A DNA stretch of 64,000 nucleotides, taken from NCBI GenBank assembly GCA_937996235.1, contig CALKVK010000009.1, forward strand, positions 186,001 to 250,000, given 5' to 3'. Source of the DNA: an uncultured bacterium. Lineage in GTDB: Bacteria > Planctomycetota > JAJSAM01 > JAJVHW01. The notes under the pieces are model-generated. The model did not search any database. It was not told where the DNA came from and saw nothing but the letters and a program-made list of their open reading frames with translations. The position numbers were made by a program, and so were the translations under genes. The number at the start of each line of letters is the position of its first letter. Positions within the stretch are counted from its first letter, which is position 1. Shown one piece after another: positions 17,960 through 26,711 of this stretch.

Positions 17960-18209
17960 TCAGCGCGCCTTCGCAGCCGCGCGCGCCGCGCCCGTGAACG
18001 CCTTCACGAGTGCCGCTGCCTTCATCTTCTTCTCGAACTTGGCGGCCACGGCACCCGTGTGGTCGAGCACCACCACCGCGGGGGTCGCCTTCAGCCCGTA
18101 CGACGCGAAGCGCTCCTCGTTGGCCGCGCGGTCGAGCTTCATTGCGACGAGACCGGCGGTCGCACCGCGCACGGATGTCTGCAGGAACGTGACGTTCTGG
18201 GCCTGCTCC
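17960..18209 (-). pseudogene. 3' fragment of a thioredoxin-like protein gene
   Basis: The last 80 or so codons of a thioredoxin-fold protein. The segment VAMKLDRAANEERFASYGLKA is followed by TPAVVVLDHTG, where TP is the conserved cis-proline loop, and a Lys-rich final helix FEKKMKAAALVKAF. The CxxC half of the fold is missing. The homology stops at an 18-bp palindrome next to IS3-type debris, so the 5' part was probably lost by insertion and deletion. An ORF continues upstream to 18373, but its extra residues are IS-derived in another frame and strand. Confidence 0.65.
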
Positions 18210-18227
18210 CCGTGGACCGGTCCACGG
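18210..18227. repeat. 18-bp perfect palindrome at the gene/IS breakpoint
   Basis: CCGTGGACCGGTCCACGG reads identically on both strands. It lies exactly where the truncated thioredoxin homology ends and the IS3 OrfA-like remnant begins on the opposite strand. It could be a rearranged insertion-sequence end, a fold-back left by a deletion, or a protein-binding site. Confidence 0.6.
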
Positions 18228-18320
18228 CTTGTGAGAGCCATTGGTCTGGATGGCCGGGAGGCTCGGAGGAGGAAGTCGACGTTCCGTTCGGACCAGATCG
18301 TGCGGATGCTGCGGGAAGCG
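18228..18320 (+). pseudogene. IS3-family OrfA remnant (N-terminal HTH)
   Basis: Forward-frame translation gives RRRKSTFRSDQIVRMLREAG, which matches the N-terminal helix-turn-helix start of IS3-type transposase OrfA proteins (pattern K-x-R-F-x-x-E-Q-I-V-x-I-L-R-E-A). The reading frame then turns into unrelated sequence (APSSGKDRLDVEILTTLHEV), so only about 25-30 codons survive. It is non-functional debris. Confidence 0.55.
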
Positions 18321-18409
18321 GGGCAAGCGCCGTCGTCGGGCAAGGATCGGCTCGACGTGGAGATCCTGACCACGCTGCACGAGGTCCAAGAGATCTCACG
18401 CGCCTCGCT

Positions 18410-18560
18410 CTATGACGACGACCAACGGCGCCGGCACGGGGCGCTGCCCCACAAGACCCGGGTGGAGTCTGCCGCTCGCTGTGGACTCTGGAATCCCTCG
18501 ATGAACTCGAACACAGCGAGGCGGGGCGGCACGAAGCACACGCATCGAACGCTACCCGGT
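18410..18560 (-). pseudogene. IS3-family OrfB C-terminal remnant, frameshifted
   Basis: On the minus strand, the translation RLAVFEFIEGFQSPQRA resembles the C-terminal end of IS3 OrfB integrases (AVFEYIEVFYNxxRRHSxLGY). Small indels disrupt the expected RRHS step: the bases for a CGA CGG CAC TCC-like stretch are present but split across frames. It lies on the opposite strand from the OrfA remnant, so at least two events or one inversion are needed. Part of the same bases also reads as an integrase-tail-like segment (YDDDQRRRHGAL) on the plus strand; I do not treat that as a separate gene. Confidence 0.5.
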
Positions 18561-18652
18561 GGAGCCTTTGGAGCACCTCGTCGAGCGCATCCTCGGCGCG
18601 GCGCGGAGCGGCGCAGCGTGCCGTCTCCCGACTCCGCCCGGTTCGTCACAAC

Positions 18653-19609
18653 CTACGGAGTTCCCGACGGAGTCGCGCCCGGCGACGCTGCGTCCGGGAA
18701 CGCCTCGCGTAGGAACGTCAAGAACGCGGAGCGCAAGTCCGTCCAGCCGGTCGATGTCGCCTGGTGGCAGAGGGCGGCTGCGACGGCGCGTTCGGTCCAC
18801 TCATGGGTGCAGCACAGGAGCGCCCCGGAAACGGTCACCGGCAGTCTCGCCAACTTCGAGCGGGACTCATCTACGCGGTCGCACAAGGTCTCGCGAACAG
18901 CTCGGCGCGACGCGTCGTTCCGGCGCGCGGCAAACGCTCGAAGCGCACGCAACGCCGCCCGCGTCTCCGGGGCACCAAGTGCCTCGACATCCCTCGGCGG
19001 GAGTGCACTCGCCAGCGCATCCCGCCCGTCCAGCGCGAAGGCGAGTTCGCAGCGGAGCAGGCAGTACTCCACCACCCCCATCCGCTCCTCACGCGCATCC
19101 GCCGTGCGGATGCGCCTCGCCCGCACCACCTCCTCCCACGTACCCAGCGCGTGAGCCGCGGATGCGGCAACGCCTGCCGCGCGACGCAGGAGGACCGTCA
19201 CGTCACCTTGGCCGTTCGCCTCACTCATCACCGCGGTGGCGAAAATGGACGTCAGCGCCGCACTCCACGGCCGGAACCGCGCGACCCCGCGCGGCTCTGG
19301 CCCGCCCGCCAAGGTCCCGCTCGTGTCGAGCACCTGCTCCCAGTCCGGCGGCCGCTCGCTCCCCCCCGCGCGCTCGAACTCCGCTACCGCTTCCGCCAAG
19401 AGATCGCCGTACAACCCTGTGACGGTGACTGCAGTCCATGCACGCAGGAACGCACCACCCGCGACTGCGTGCTGGGCATGCATCGGCAGCGTGGCCGCAA
19501 AATCCCTCGGAAAACTACTCAGGAGTCGCCCCCTAAAGAGCTTGCGCGCATGCCGCTGCGACTCCTCATCAGATCGACCACTGAGCCTCACCAGTTCCAG
19601 TATGCGCAT
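18653..19609 (-). CDS. hypothetical protein, orphan accessory gene
   Basis: 318 residues from MRILELVRLSGRSDEESQRH; an upstream ATG at 19651 would add 14 residues. The protein is alpha-helical and soluble-looking, with no signal peptide, membrane segment or motif I recognise. The central region contains GTWEEVVRARRIRTADAREE and several Ala-rich helices. Base composition is slightly less GC-extreme than the neighbours, and the gene lies between IS remnants and the broken comM. It could be a transferred gene. No function can be assigned. Confidence 0.5.
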   Translation of the reverse strand: MRILELVRLSGRSDEESQRHARKLFRGRLLSSFPRDFAATLPMHAQHAVAGGAFLRAWTAVTVTGLYGDLLAEAVAEFERAGGSERPPDWEQVLDTSGTLAGGPEPRGVARFRPWSAALTSIFATAVMSEANGQGDVTVLLRRAAGVAASAAHALGTWEEVVRARRIRTADAREERMGVVEYCLLRCELAFALDGRDALASALPPRDVEALGAPETRAALRALRAFAARRNDASRRAVRETLCDRVDESRSKLARLPVTVSGALLCCTHEWTERAVAAALCHQATSTGWTDLRSAFLTFLREAFPDAASPGATPSGTP

Positions 19610-19976
19610 CGCGCGTGTCCGTGGATCGGGTCCGGAGCACGCATCACGCATCTCTCTGATCTCCCGACATACCGAGCTCGGTCGAGTTACTCGGGGCCTC
19701 GCGACCCTCAGCCCTCCGGAGCAACTGCTTCCAATCGACTTCGAGTTCGATCGATGGCCGCCGCCCCGACGCCACCCGTCATGCGCGCGGCCGGCGCGCG
19801 GTGCCGCACGACATGCTGTGCCGCCATCTCTTCGTGTCGCGTCGCGTTGGATGCGCCGAGCGCACGAAGCGGGTTCCGTGGCTCCTGGCCGCCCCGCTGG
19901 ACTGCGACCATCCCGGAACTGCGGCCCTGGCCGAGTGTAGCCGGACGCCGGGGAACCGAACGGCGCGCGGTCGGCC
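19610..19976. other. non-coding stretch before comM 3' end
   Basis: No ORF here shows codon structure or a recognisable product; the open frames are antisense continuations. Composition dips (runs such as TCTCTCTGATCTCC and TTCGAGTTCGATCGATGG) compared with the flanking genes. No clear terminator for comM was found. Confidence 0.4.
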
Positions 19977-20825
19977 CTACAACCGCCACGCCAGCGCCGT
20001 CCGCAGGTGGACGGACGCCAGCGTCGGGCCCTCTTCCCCCGTGAGGTCGGCGAGGGTGCGCGCGACGCGGAGGATGCGCCCGACGCCGCGCGCCGTGAGC
20101 TTGCCGGCGTCGCATGCGGCGGAGAGCGCGGCCGAGCCCTCCGCGTCGGGCTCGCACCAGCGCTGGAGCGCGTCGGGGCCGAGCGCGGCGTTGAGCAGGT
20201 CGGGGCCCTGGCGGCGGGCCTGCACGTCGCGGGCGCGCAGCACGTCGGCGCGCATCGCGGCGGTGTCGAGACCGGGGCGGCGGTCGCGCAGCTCCTCGTA
20301 GCGCACGGCGCCGAGCGCCACGCGCAGGTCGATGCGGTCGAGCACCGGGCCCGAGACGCGCTGGCGGTAGCGGTCGCGCGCGAGCGGCGTGCACGTGCAG
20401 CGGGGACCGGCCCCGTGACCGCAGGGGCACGGGTTCATCGCAGCGAGGAGCTGGAAGCGGGCCGGCAGCGTAACGTGGCAGCTCGCCCGCGAGATGGTGA
20501 TCCGCCCGTCCTCGAGCGGACCGCGCAGCCCCTCGAGCACGTCGCCGCGAAACTGCGGGGTCTCGTCGAGGAAGAGCACGCCCTCGTGCGCGAGCGAGAC
20601 CTCGCCCGGGCCGGGCGGGTTGCCGCCGCCGAGGACGCCCGCCATGCTCGCGCCGCACGACGGCGCGCGGAACGGCCGCCGCGACGGCAGACCGTCCACG
20701 GGCAGCCCGGCCGCGCTGCGCAGGCGCGCGACCTCGAGCGCCTCGGAACGCGTGAGCGGCGGCAGCAGGTCGGGGAAGCGTTCGGCGAGCAGCGTCTTGC
20801 CGCAACCGGGAGGCCCGACGAGGAG
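19977..20825 (-). pseudogene. comM: comM (Mg-chelatase-like helicase), 3' fragment
   Basis: Encodes the C-terminal 282 residues of ComM/YifB, starting within the Walker A loop: LLVGPPGCGKTLLAERFPDLLPPLT. Then follow FRAPSCGASMAGVLGGG, Walker B region GVLFLDETPQF, the cysteine cluster NPCPCG...RCTCTP, and the C-terminal Mg-chelatase lid with LTARGVGRILRVARTLADL. Its natural 5' half is at 38431-39078 on the same strand. A TTG at 20837 could start the fragment inside the element, but no ComM N-domain would be made. ComM is a hexameric helicase that promotes branch migration in natural transformation. Confidence 0.93.
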
Positions 20826-20846
20826 CGTCGTAGGCAAGAAACGCCC
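20824..20846. other. left attachment junction of the integrated element
   Basis: The AG at 20824-20825 is the proposed crossover dinucleotide. Sequence to its left is comM. The 21 bp to its right (20826-20846) are one attP arm, which on the reverse strand reads GGGCGT-TT-CTTGCC-T-AC-G-A and ends two bases before AG. The same pattern (GGGCGT-AG-CTTGCC-G-AC-C-A) occurs at the right junction in inverted orientation, as expected for serine-integrase half-sites. 15 of 21 arm positions match. Confidence 0.75.
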
Positions 20847-20879
20847 GACGACGTCCCCGGCGGACCGCAGACTTGCGTC

Positions 20880-21821
20880 ATGCCGACGAACCGTGAACTC
20901 AGAGAGAGCCGCCGCGAGCTTCGAGCGCTAGCGCAGGACGCTGCGCGCACCACCGTCCCCGTCGCTGACCTGCTACGCCGCTTGAAGCTCCTGCGACGGA
21001 CGTTCGGCGTTTCCGACGACGGCGTCGACAGGTGGATCGACGCGGAGCTGCGCGGCTACGACAGGCGCGGAGACGTCCCCGAGTATCGCCAGGTCTACGG
21101 CGAGTTCTTCTGTGACTTCGTCACGCCGAGCAGCATCTGCTCCAACCACCCGATCGCGTCGAGCCAGCTCCCCGACTACATGGCCGAGACGTCGCGCGTG
21201 TTCCACTTCATGTCCCCGATCGCGGAGTTGGAGAACCTCCTAGGCGGACGCGAGGGGCAGTACGTCGCGACCGTGATGCCGGCAGAGGTCGCGGAGATCG
21301 TGTGCAAGTTCGTCGCGGTGGCGCCGATCGGGCAGATCACCAGAGTCGGTCAGCGCACCCCGCTGAGCTCCTGCCGGACCGTCCTCGAGCACGTGCGGCT
21401 CAGGGTCGGCGATCTCGTCGCAGAGCTGCTCGGCTCGCACGCGCAGGTGGACGACGGCACGGCACCCGCTAGGAGTGCTCGCCGCGGCCGCGCGCAGTCG
21501 TTGGTGGTGCGCGGCACCAACAACGTCGTGGTGCAGGGCAGCGGCAGCCAGCAGACGGTTACCGCGTCCATCGTCGACGGCAGGTCGCTCGTGCATGACC
21601 TGCGCGCGATGATCCGGATCCCAGATGCGGACGCTGCCGAGCTGCAGCACATCCTCGAGGCGGAGCCACGTCCAGCCACGGGCGGCATGGGGCCGCGCCT
21701 CGCCCGTTGGTTCACGGGTGCGTGCGAGAAGGTGGCGACGGGCGTGTGGGAGCGCGCGCAAGACGTCGCGGTCGGTGCGGCGCTGACCTACCTGCGGAGC
21801 AAGATTCCAGGCGCTGGCTAG
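20880..21821 (+). CDS. AbiTii-domain protein (phage-defence type)
   Basis: 313 residues from ATG 20880. The first 190 residues match the AbiTii family pattern: an N-terminal helix pair RELRALAQDAARTTVPVADLLRRLKLL, then WIDAELRGYDRRGDVPEYRQVYGEF, a segment equivalent to W-x-x-x-E-L-x-G-Y-x-x-x-x-x-x-P-x-Y-R. A Gly/Asn linker (RGTNNVVVQGSGSQQTV) leads to a helical C-terminus ending in a weakly hydrophobic segment (VAVGAALTYL). AbiTii is named for a lactococcal abortive-infection factor; its mechanism is not settled. Carriage at the element edge suggests superinfection exclusion or stabilisation. Its stop shares the palindrome CTAG with the convergent integrase stop. Confidence 0.8.
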   Translation: MPTNRELRESRRELRALAQDAARTTVPVADLLRRLKLLRRTFGVSDDGVDRWIDAELRGYDRRGDVPEYRQVYGEFFCDFVTPSSICSNHPIASSQLPDYMAETSRVFHFMSPIAELENLLGGREGQYVATVMPAEVAEIVCKFVAVAPIGQITRVGQRTPLSSCRTVLEHVRLRVGDLVAELLGSHAQVDDGTAPARSARRGRAQSLVVRGTNNVVVQGSGSQQTVTASIVDGRSLVHDLRAMIRIPDADAAELQHILEAEPRPATGGMGPRLARWFTGACEKVATGVWERAQDVAVGAALTYLRSKIPGAG

Positions 21822-23347
21822 GCGGCTGAGCTTGAGCTGCTGCGCCGGGCATCGAGCGGCGCCCTCATCTCGACTACCACCACCTGGTCCTCGCCCGTCC
21901 CAACGAGTCGCACGCCGCGGAGGAGTTCGTTGGCGAGCCGCTTCAACTCCTGCGGCTCCAGGGCCGCGAGCACGGCCCGCACGTCCCCGAGTTCCCCCGC
22001 CACCAGATCCACGTCCGCGTGGCGGCCGAGCGAGAGCAGCCGGTCCTCGATCGCGCGCGCCTCGTCGCGGAGGCGCCGCTGCCGGTCGATGCTCTCGGCG
22101 TTCCACTCGCGGAACTGCGCTGGCGTGATGACGCCGGCGACGCGGTCGTCGTAGAGGGCCGCGACGCGGCGCTCCTCCTGCGCGAGCAGGGAGTCGATCT
22201 CCGCGCGCCGCTTCGACTCGTCCGTGCCGTCGCGGAGCCGCTCGGCGACGAGCTCGCGGCGCACGTCCTCGTCGACGTGGAGCCGCGCGAGCGCCTGCGC
22301 GACCTGTTCGATGACCGCCTGCTCGATCGGCGCCGCCCGCACCTTGCGGCAGCGCACCGGGCCGTACATGCGGTGCCCGTAGTACCGGATGGGGTTCGGG
22401 CACTTCGGCGACGGCTTCCCGCTGCTGCAGCCGTACATGCGGTGCCCGCAGGTCGGGCACTCGATCAGCCCCGTCAGCACGAAGCCGGAGTCCCACCGCG
22501 ACATCGGCACGCCCGCCCGCTTGCGGGCGTCCCGAAGCGTCTGCACGGCGTCGAACTCGTGCGGCGCGACGATGGGCTCGTGCGCGTGCTCGACGACGAT
22601 CGGCTCGCCCCCGCGGGCGCGCTTCGTCGTGCGACCGTAGTGCAGCCGCCCGGCGTACACGGGGTTCGAGAGCAGGCGCCGGACCGTGTTGCTGCGCCAC
22701 TCCTGCCCGCCCTTGTGGGGCCGCAGGCCGTCGACGTTGAGCGCGATCGCGATGCGCAGCAGCGGCTCGCCGGCGCGGTACATCGCGAACACGCGGCGCA
22801 CGACGGCCGCCTCGTCGGCATCGACCACGAGCACGCCGTCGTCGCCCACGTGGTAGCCGTACGGCCGGAGGCTCCCCCACCACTTCCCGGCCTTCACGCG
22901 CTCCCGGATGCCGCGCGACGTCCGCGCCACCATCTTGCGCTTCTCCCGCGCGGAGAGCAGGCCGAACAGGCCCGCGAGGAAGCCGTCGTCCGGCTGCGCG
23001 GGGTTCAGTTCCTGCCCCGGGACGGCGAGGACCGCGCCGCCCTCCTCCGCCGCCCCGAGGATCTCGCCCCAGTCGCGGCCGTGCTGACTCCGGCTGAACC
23101 GCTCCCACTCGACAGCCAGCAGGACGTCGAACCTCCCCTCGCGCGCGGCGGAGAGCATCCTGCTCATCGCCGGCCGGGCGTCGAGCGTCTCGCCCGAGAT
23201 GCCGGCGTCCTCGAACCTCTCGATGATCTCCCACCCGCGACGCGCGCACTCCGCCTCGAGCGCCGTGCGCTGCGCGGGGAGTCCCCACTTCTCGACCTGG
23301 GCGGAGGTCGAGACGCGGAAGTAGGCGGCGACGCGGCGGGACGACAT
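21818..23347 (-). CDS. large serine recombinase (integrase)
   Basis: 509 residues. The resolvase catalytic domain (about 1-150) has the nucleophile in AAYFRVSTSAQ (Ser13) and the catalytic region LLAVEWERFSRSQHGRDW. The recombinase domain runs from about 160 to 275 (KWWGSLRPYGYHV...NPVYAGRLHYGR). A zinc-ribbon follows with cysteines at about 297, 300, 316 and 333, then a coiled-coil from about 345 to 440 inserted before the end of the zinc-ribbon domain, and a low-complexity Ser tail. It should recombine attP with the attB in comM. It is the final gene of the leftward replication operon rather than abutting the att site. Confidence 0.95.
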   Translation of the reverse strand: MSSRRVAAYFRVSTSAQVEKWGLPAQRTALEAECARRGWEIIERFEDAGISGETLDARPAMSRMLSAAREGRFDVLLAVEWERFSRSQHGRDWGEILGAAEEGGAVLAVPGQELNPAQPDDGFLAGLFGLLSAREKRKMVARTSRGIRERVKAGKWWGSLRPYGYHVGDDGVLVVDADEAAVVRRVFAMYRAGEPLLRIAIALNVDGLRPHKGGQEWRSNTVRRLLSNPVYAGRLHYGRTTKRARGGEPIVVEHAHEPIVAPHEFDAVQTLRDARKRAGVPMSRWDSGFVLTGLIECPTCGHRMYGCSSGKPSPKCPNPIRYYGHRMYGPVRCRKVRAAPIEQAVIEQVAQALARLHVDEDVRRELVAERLRDGTDESKRRAEIDSLLAQEERRVAALYDDRVAGVITPAQFREWNAESIDRQRRLRDEARAIEDRLLSLGRHADVDLVAGELGDVRAVLAALEPQELKRLANELLRGVRLVGTGEDQVVVVEMRAPLDARRSSSSSAA

Positions 23348-23351
23348 CGGA

Positions 23352-23561
23352 TCAGGTCGTGGGTGTGGCCTCGCGCGCTGCCAGTCGGCGCGCGCCGGCG
23401 GCGAGGATGCGGACGACGGTGCGCCAGCTCTCGGCCTCGGCGGCCGTCAGCTCGCGTGCGTCTGCCGGGACGTCCCCACGACGGACCCGTGCGGAGGGCA
23501 CAGTAGCGCGGCGGCGGCGGCGTGCCACGGGATCCGCGGCGGCCGGGCAGTCTCGACTCAT
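23352..23561 (-). CDS. small basic protein upstream of the integrase
   Basis: 69 residues with an Arg-rich N-terminal half (VARRRRRATVPSARVRRG) and a C-terminal helix ELTAAEAESWRTVVRILAAGARRLAA. The ATG overlaps the preceding stop (ATGA) and the gene ends 4 bp before the integrase start, so it is co-translated. Directionality factors for serine integrases are often small basic proteins encoded beside the integrase, so this is a candidate. No family signature supports that directly. Confidence 0.55.
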   Translation of the reverse strand: MSRDCPAAADPVARRRRRATVPSARVRRGDVPADARELTAAEAESWRTVVRILAAGARRLAAREATPTT

Positions 23562-23995
23562 CGAACACGCTCCTCTCGTGGCACAGAGGCACCCCGTCGA
23601 GGGGCGCCGAACCCGTCACCAGCACCTGCATCTGCTCCGCCGCTCCCGGGCAACCCGGCGGGCCGCCGCACCCTCGCGACGACGCGCAGCGCGGCGCGCG
23701 CCTCCATGACGGCCTCCGGGTCGCGCGAGCGCCGCAGGACGCGCAGGGCCGCGAGACGCACGACGTCCAGCGCATCGGGCTCGGCTATGACGCCGAGTTG
23801 CACCGCGGCGCGCGCGAGGTCGTCGGCGACGGCCAGCGGCACGAGGACGGCCGCAGCGCGTAGAGCGTCCACCGCGGCGTCGTGCTCGCGCCGGCGGTCG
23901 GCGCCGTCGCTCAGGACGACGAGCGGCCCGCGACCATCGACCACCAGGGCATCGCCGAGGGCCGTCCTCCGCCACGCGATCGTGGGAGCGGTCAT
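23558..23995 (-). CDS. hypothetical protein of the replication operon
   Basis: 145 residues from MTAPTIAWRRTALGDALVVDG. It is rich in Ala, Arg and Val, with a helical middle (HDAAVDALRAAAVLVPLAVADDLARA) and a disordered Gly/Arg C-terminus. Both ends overlap neighbours by ATGA, so its reading frame is well supported by gene coupling. No family recognised. It might be a replication accessory or the recombination partner of the integrase. Confidence 0.6.
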   Translation of the reverse strand: MTAPTIAWRRTALGDALVVDGRGPLVVLSDGADRRREHDAAVDALRAAAVLVPLAVADDLARAAVQLGVIAEPDALDVVRLAALRVLRRSRDPEAVMEARAALRVVARVRRPAGLPGSGGADAGAGDGFGAPRRGASVPREERVR

Positions 23996-24378
23996 GCCGA
24001 GTACCCGCGATCGAACCGTTGCAGCAGGTCGTCTACGGCCTGCGCTGCGGTGACCACGCCGTCGTGCTCCGCGCGCCGCCGCTCGCTCCAGGCGCGACGC
24101 TGCGTCCATCCTCGGACGAGCGCCGCGACGTCGTCGAACGCGAGGCCGCCGGCGCGGACGGCCAGGAACGCGAGTTCTCTGAACGCCTCGCGGTCGGTCG
24201 AGCGCTTCGCGCCGACGCGGGAGAGCTCCGCCGTTGCGCCCTTGTGCGTACACAGGGCCCCGGCCCTCACGGCCACGTCGTCGCCCCCGACGGCCAGCCA
24301 TGCGCCGCCCCATCGGTCGGCAGAGAGGCGCCATGCGGACGGGCGCCAGTCGGGATGGAGAGGTCCGACGCCGATCAT
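23992..24378 (-). CDS. hypothetical protein between primase and integrase
   Basis: 128 residues starting at the ATG that shares its A with the primase stop (TGATG). A GTG 12 bp upstream is an alternative. The sequence contains GGAWLAVGGDDVAVRAGALCTHKGATAELSRVGAKRSTDREAFRELA (described by position: residues 25-72) and a C-terminal helical region with AAQAVDDLLQRFDRGYSA. No signal, membrane segment or known motif. It is translationally coupled to the primase, so a role in element replication is a reasonable guess only. Confidence 0.6.
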   Translation of the reverse strand: MIGVGPLHPDWRPSAWRLSADRWGGAWLAVGGDDVAVRAGALCTHKGATAELSRVGAKRSTDREAFRELAFLAVRAGGLAFDDVAALVRGWTQRRAWSERRRAEHDGVVTAAQAVDDLLQRFDRGYSA

Positions 24379-26711
24379 CACGCCCTCCACTGCTCGAGTA
24401 GCTCACCGCGCAGCGCGAGTCCGGACCACCCGCGCCCGGCGGCGGTTCGGTACGACGCGAACCCGGCCGCACGCAGACGTGTCGCCAGGGCTTTCCCGAC
24501 CGGCACGGCTTCACCATTGGCCTTGCCCCACGTCGCGGCCGCGTCGCGGAGCGCGGAGCTCGTCACCTGCAGGCCGTCGCCGACATCGAACACGTCGGCC
24601 ACGAACGCCGCGACGACGTCGGACTCTTCGCGGTACTCGCGCGTCGCGGCTCTCACGACGTCGGGCTCGTCGAGCCCGCGCTCGAGGTACTCCCGAGCCC
24701 CGGCCACGGCCCACGCGAGGATGCCGACCGACTCCTCGCGCAGACGTGCCGGAAGGTCGCGATCCTGCGCGTCGCCGGTGAACTGCGCGTCGAACGGCAC
24801 GAGCTTCAGGCGTCGCCAGATTCCGTCGTCCGTCCCGACGATCTCGGGCCGGTGGTTTGTGGCCAACCACAACGTGAACGCAGGCCTAAACTCGAAGGGC
24901 TCGCAGTAGAGGTAGCGGGCCGCCACGGCACTGCCGCCCGTGATCGCCTTCACCATCGCCTCATCCAGCCGGCGACGCTCCCCGGGCTCTTCGGCGGAGA
25001 CCAGCCGCGCACCCGCGAGCCGCGCGATGTCGTTGCGCGGCTTCGTGTCGTCGCGCCGACTCAGGAACGTCGCGGCCTCGGCGCGCACGCCGTACGTGCC
25101 GACCGCGCCGTGCAGGGCGTCGAGCAGCACGCTCTTGCCGTTCGCTCCCCGCCCGTGCAGCACGAGCAGCACGTGCTCGGACACCTCCCCGATCAAGGAG
25201 TACCCCGCCGCCCGGCGGAGGAACCCGACGAGCTCGGCGCGTCCCATGGTGATCTCGTCGAGGAAACGCACCCACCGCGGCGCCGCAGCGTCGGGCACGT
25301 ACGGATGCGGGCACCGTCGAGAGCACAGCGCGGCGGGCGTGTGCGGACGCAACTCGCCGCTGCGCAGGTCCACGATGCCGTTGGCGGCATTCAGCAAGTA
25401 GGGGTCGGCGTCGAACGCGCCGGACGGGAGAACGTGCGAGGGCGCGCAGCGCGCGAGCTCCTCCGCGGCGCGGACTCGAGGGGCGGCTTCGGATCGGAGG
25501 AGGAACCGCAGCAAGGCCTGCCGCTGCTCCGCATCGCGAACCTCGAGTGCAGCAGCCTGCGCGGCGCGCAGCGTCTCGCCCACAAGGTGCAGCACGACGC
25601 GCGCCGAGTCGCGACGCCATGCGCCGAGATCCGCGTCGTAGACGGCCCAGCCGCCCCACTCCGGGACCATCCGCAGGCCGAAACCGTACCTCGCGAGCAG
25701 CCGTTCCGCGTTGCCGAGATCGGTCTGCGCGAACGACACCAGGTCAGCGGCATCGGCCACCGCCCCGGCTTGGTGGATGGGCGCTGGCGCGTCAAGGGCC
25801 GAGAGCGCCCGATCCGCCGCATCGAGCAGGTCGCGAACGGTCGCGCCGCCCTCGAGCGCCTCGCGCAGATCCTTCGCACCGGCCGGCGGCGGCAGATCGA
25901 CCGCGGCCACGCCGGCCGCCTGCAGTTCAGCGACGCGCGCTGCGGCACCCTTCCGGCCCGCGGCGTCGGCGTCGTACACGACCGCGACGCGGCGAGCCGT
26001 GAATGCCCCGACCAGCCCGTCGAGCCCGGCGGACTCGCCGTTGGAGTGAGTGGCCGCGACGACATCCTGCTCTTCGCGCGCCGCGTGGTGCAGGAGCGCG
26101 AGCAGGTCCGTCTCGCCGGCGACGAGCAGCGCGAGCGAGTCCTCGGCCGCGTCGTTCCAGCCCGGGGAGACGATGAGACCGGGTTCGCGTCGGCCAGCGC
26201 GGTTCGCCTCGAGGCGGGCGACGAGTCGGCCGTCGACACGCGGACCGCGGATCTTGATCGCGCAGCACTCGCCCCCCGCGTCGACAACGGGCAGGACGAA
26301 GCACTCGACGTCGCTCCGGCGCTGCAGGCGCCAGCCCAGGCGCTCCGCCATCTCGGGGTAGAAGGGCCACGTCGGGGCGAGGCGCTCGTGCCCGTTCACC
26401 CCCGCGGTCGGCGCCGAGCGCGGCAGATGCCCGCGGTCCTCGAGCCAGCGCCGCGCACCCGGCAGGTCGGCCGCGTGCCCGAGCTCGACGACAAGCTGTG
26501 CGACGTCCCACCCCGAGCCGGCCGTGTGGCAGAACACCAGGCCTTTGGGCCCGTTCGCGTCCGCGCTCGGGTGCGCGTCGTCGTTGCGATGGTGTGAGCC
26601 GAACGGGCAGCGGACGCGCGTCTCGCCGCGGTCCGCAACCGCTTGGCCGAGCAGGTCCGAGAGGGCCGTGGCGCCGCGGCCGGCGGCGAGGACGTCCGCC
26701 GTGATCGTCAC
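24378..26711 (-). CDS. P4/D5-type primase-helicase
   Basis: 777 residues. An N-terminal zinc-binding primase region has CPFGSHHRND and VFCHTAGSGWD. A TOPRIM domain near residues 190-260 has the acidic GETDLLALL and VVYDADAAGRKGAAA motifs. A D5_N-like linker follows, then a superfamily 3 helicase with Walker A LHGRGANGKSVLLDAL near residue 525 and sensor region LWLATNHRPEI near residue 620. The C-terminus is a winged-helix-like tail. Such enzymes unwind and prime plasmid, satellite (P4) or phage origins. It makes the element self-replicating in principle. Its start overlaps the HTH gene (ATGA). Confidence 0.92.
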   Translation of the reverse strand: MTITADVLAAGRGATALSDLLGQAVADRGETRVRCPFGSHHRNDDAHPSADANGPKGLVFCHTAGSGWDVAQLVVELGHAADLPGARRWLEDRGHLPRSAPTAGVNGHERLAPTWPFYPEMAERLGWRLQRRSDVECFVLPVVDAGGECCAIKIRGPRVDGRLVARLEANRAGRREPGLIVSPGWNDAAEDSLALLVAGETDLLALLHHAAREEQDVVAATHSNGESAGLDGLVGAFTARRVAVVYDADAAGRKGAAARVAELQAAGVAAVDLPPPAGAKDLREALEGGATVRDLLDAADRALSALDAPAPIHQAGAVADAADLVSFAQTDLGNAERLLARYGFGLRMVPEWGGWAVYDADLGAWRRDSARVVLHLVGETLRAAQAAALEVRDAEQRQALLRFLLRSEAAPRVRAAEELARCAPSHVLPSGAFDADPYLLNAANGIVDLRSGELRPHTPAALCSRRCPHPYVPDAAAPRWVRFLDEITMGRAELVGFLRRAAGYSLIGEVSEHVLLVLHGRGANGKSVLLDALHGAVGTYGVRAEAATFLSRRDDTKPRNDIARLAGARLVSAEEPGERRRLDEAMVKAITGGSAVAARYLYCEPFEFRPAFTLWLATNHRPEIVGTDDGIWRRLKLVPFDAQFTGDAQDRDLPARLREESVGILAWAVAGAREYLERGLDEPDVVRAATREYREESDVVAAFVADVFDVGDGLQVTSSALRDAAATWGKANGEAVPVGKALATRLRAAGFASYRTAAGRGWSGLALRGELLEQWRA

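Noticed and set aside
22019..23506. 495-residue plus-strand frame opposite the integrase
   Set aside because: Antisense shadow; the minus strand encodes a complete serine recombinase.
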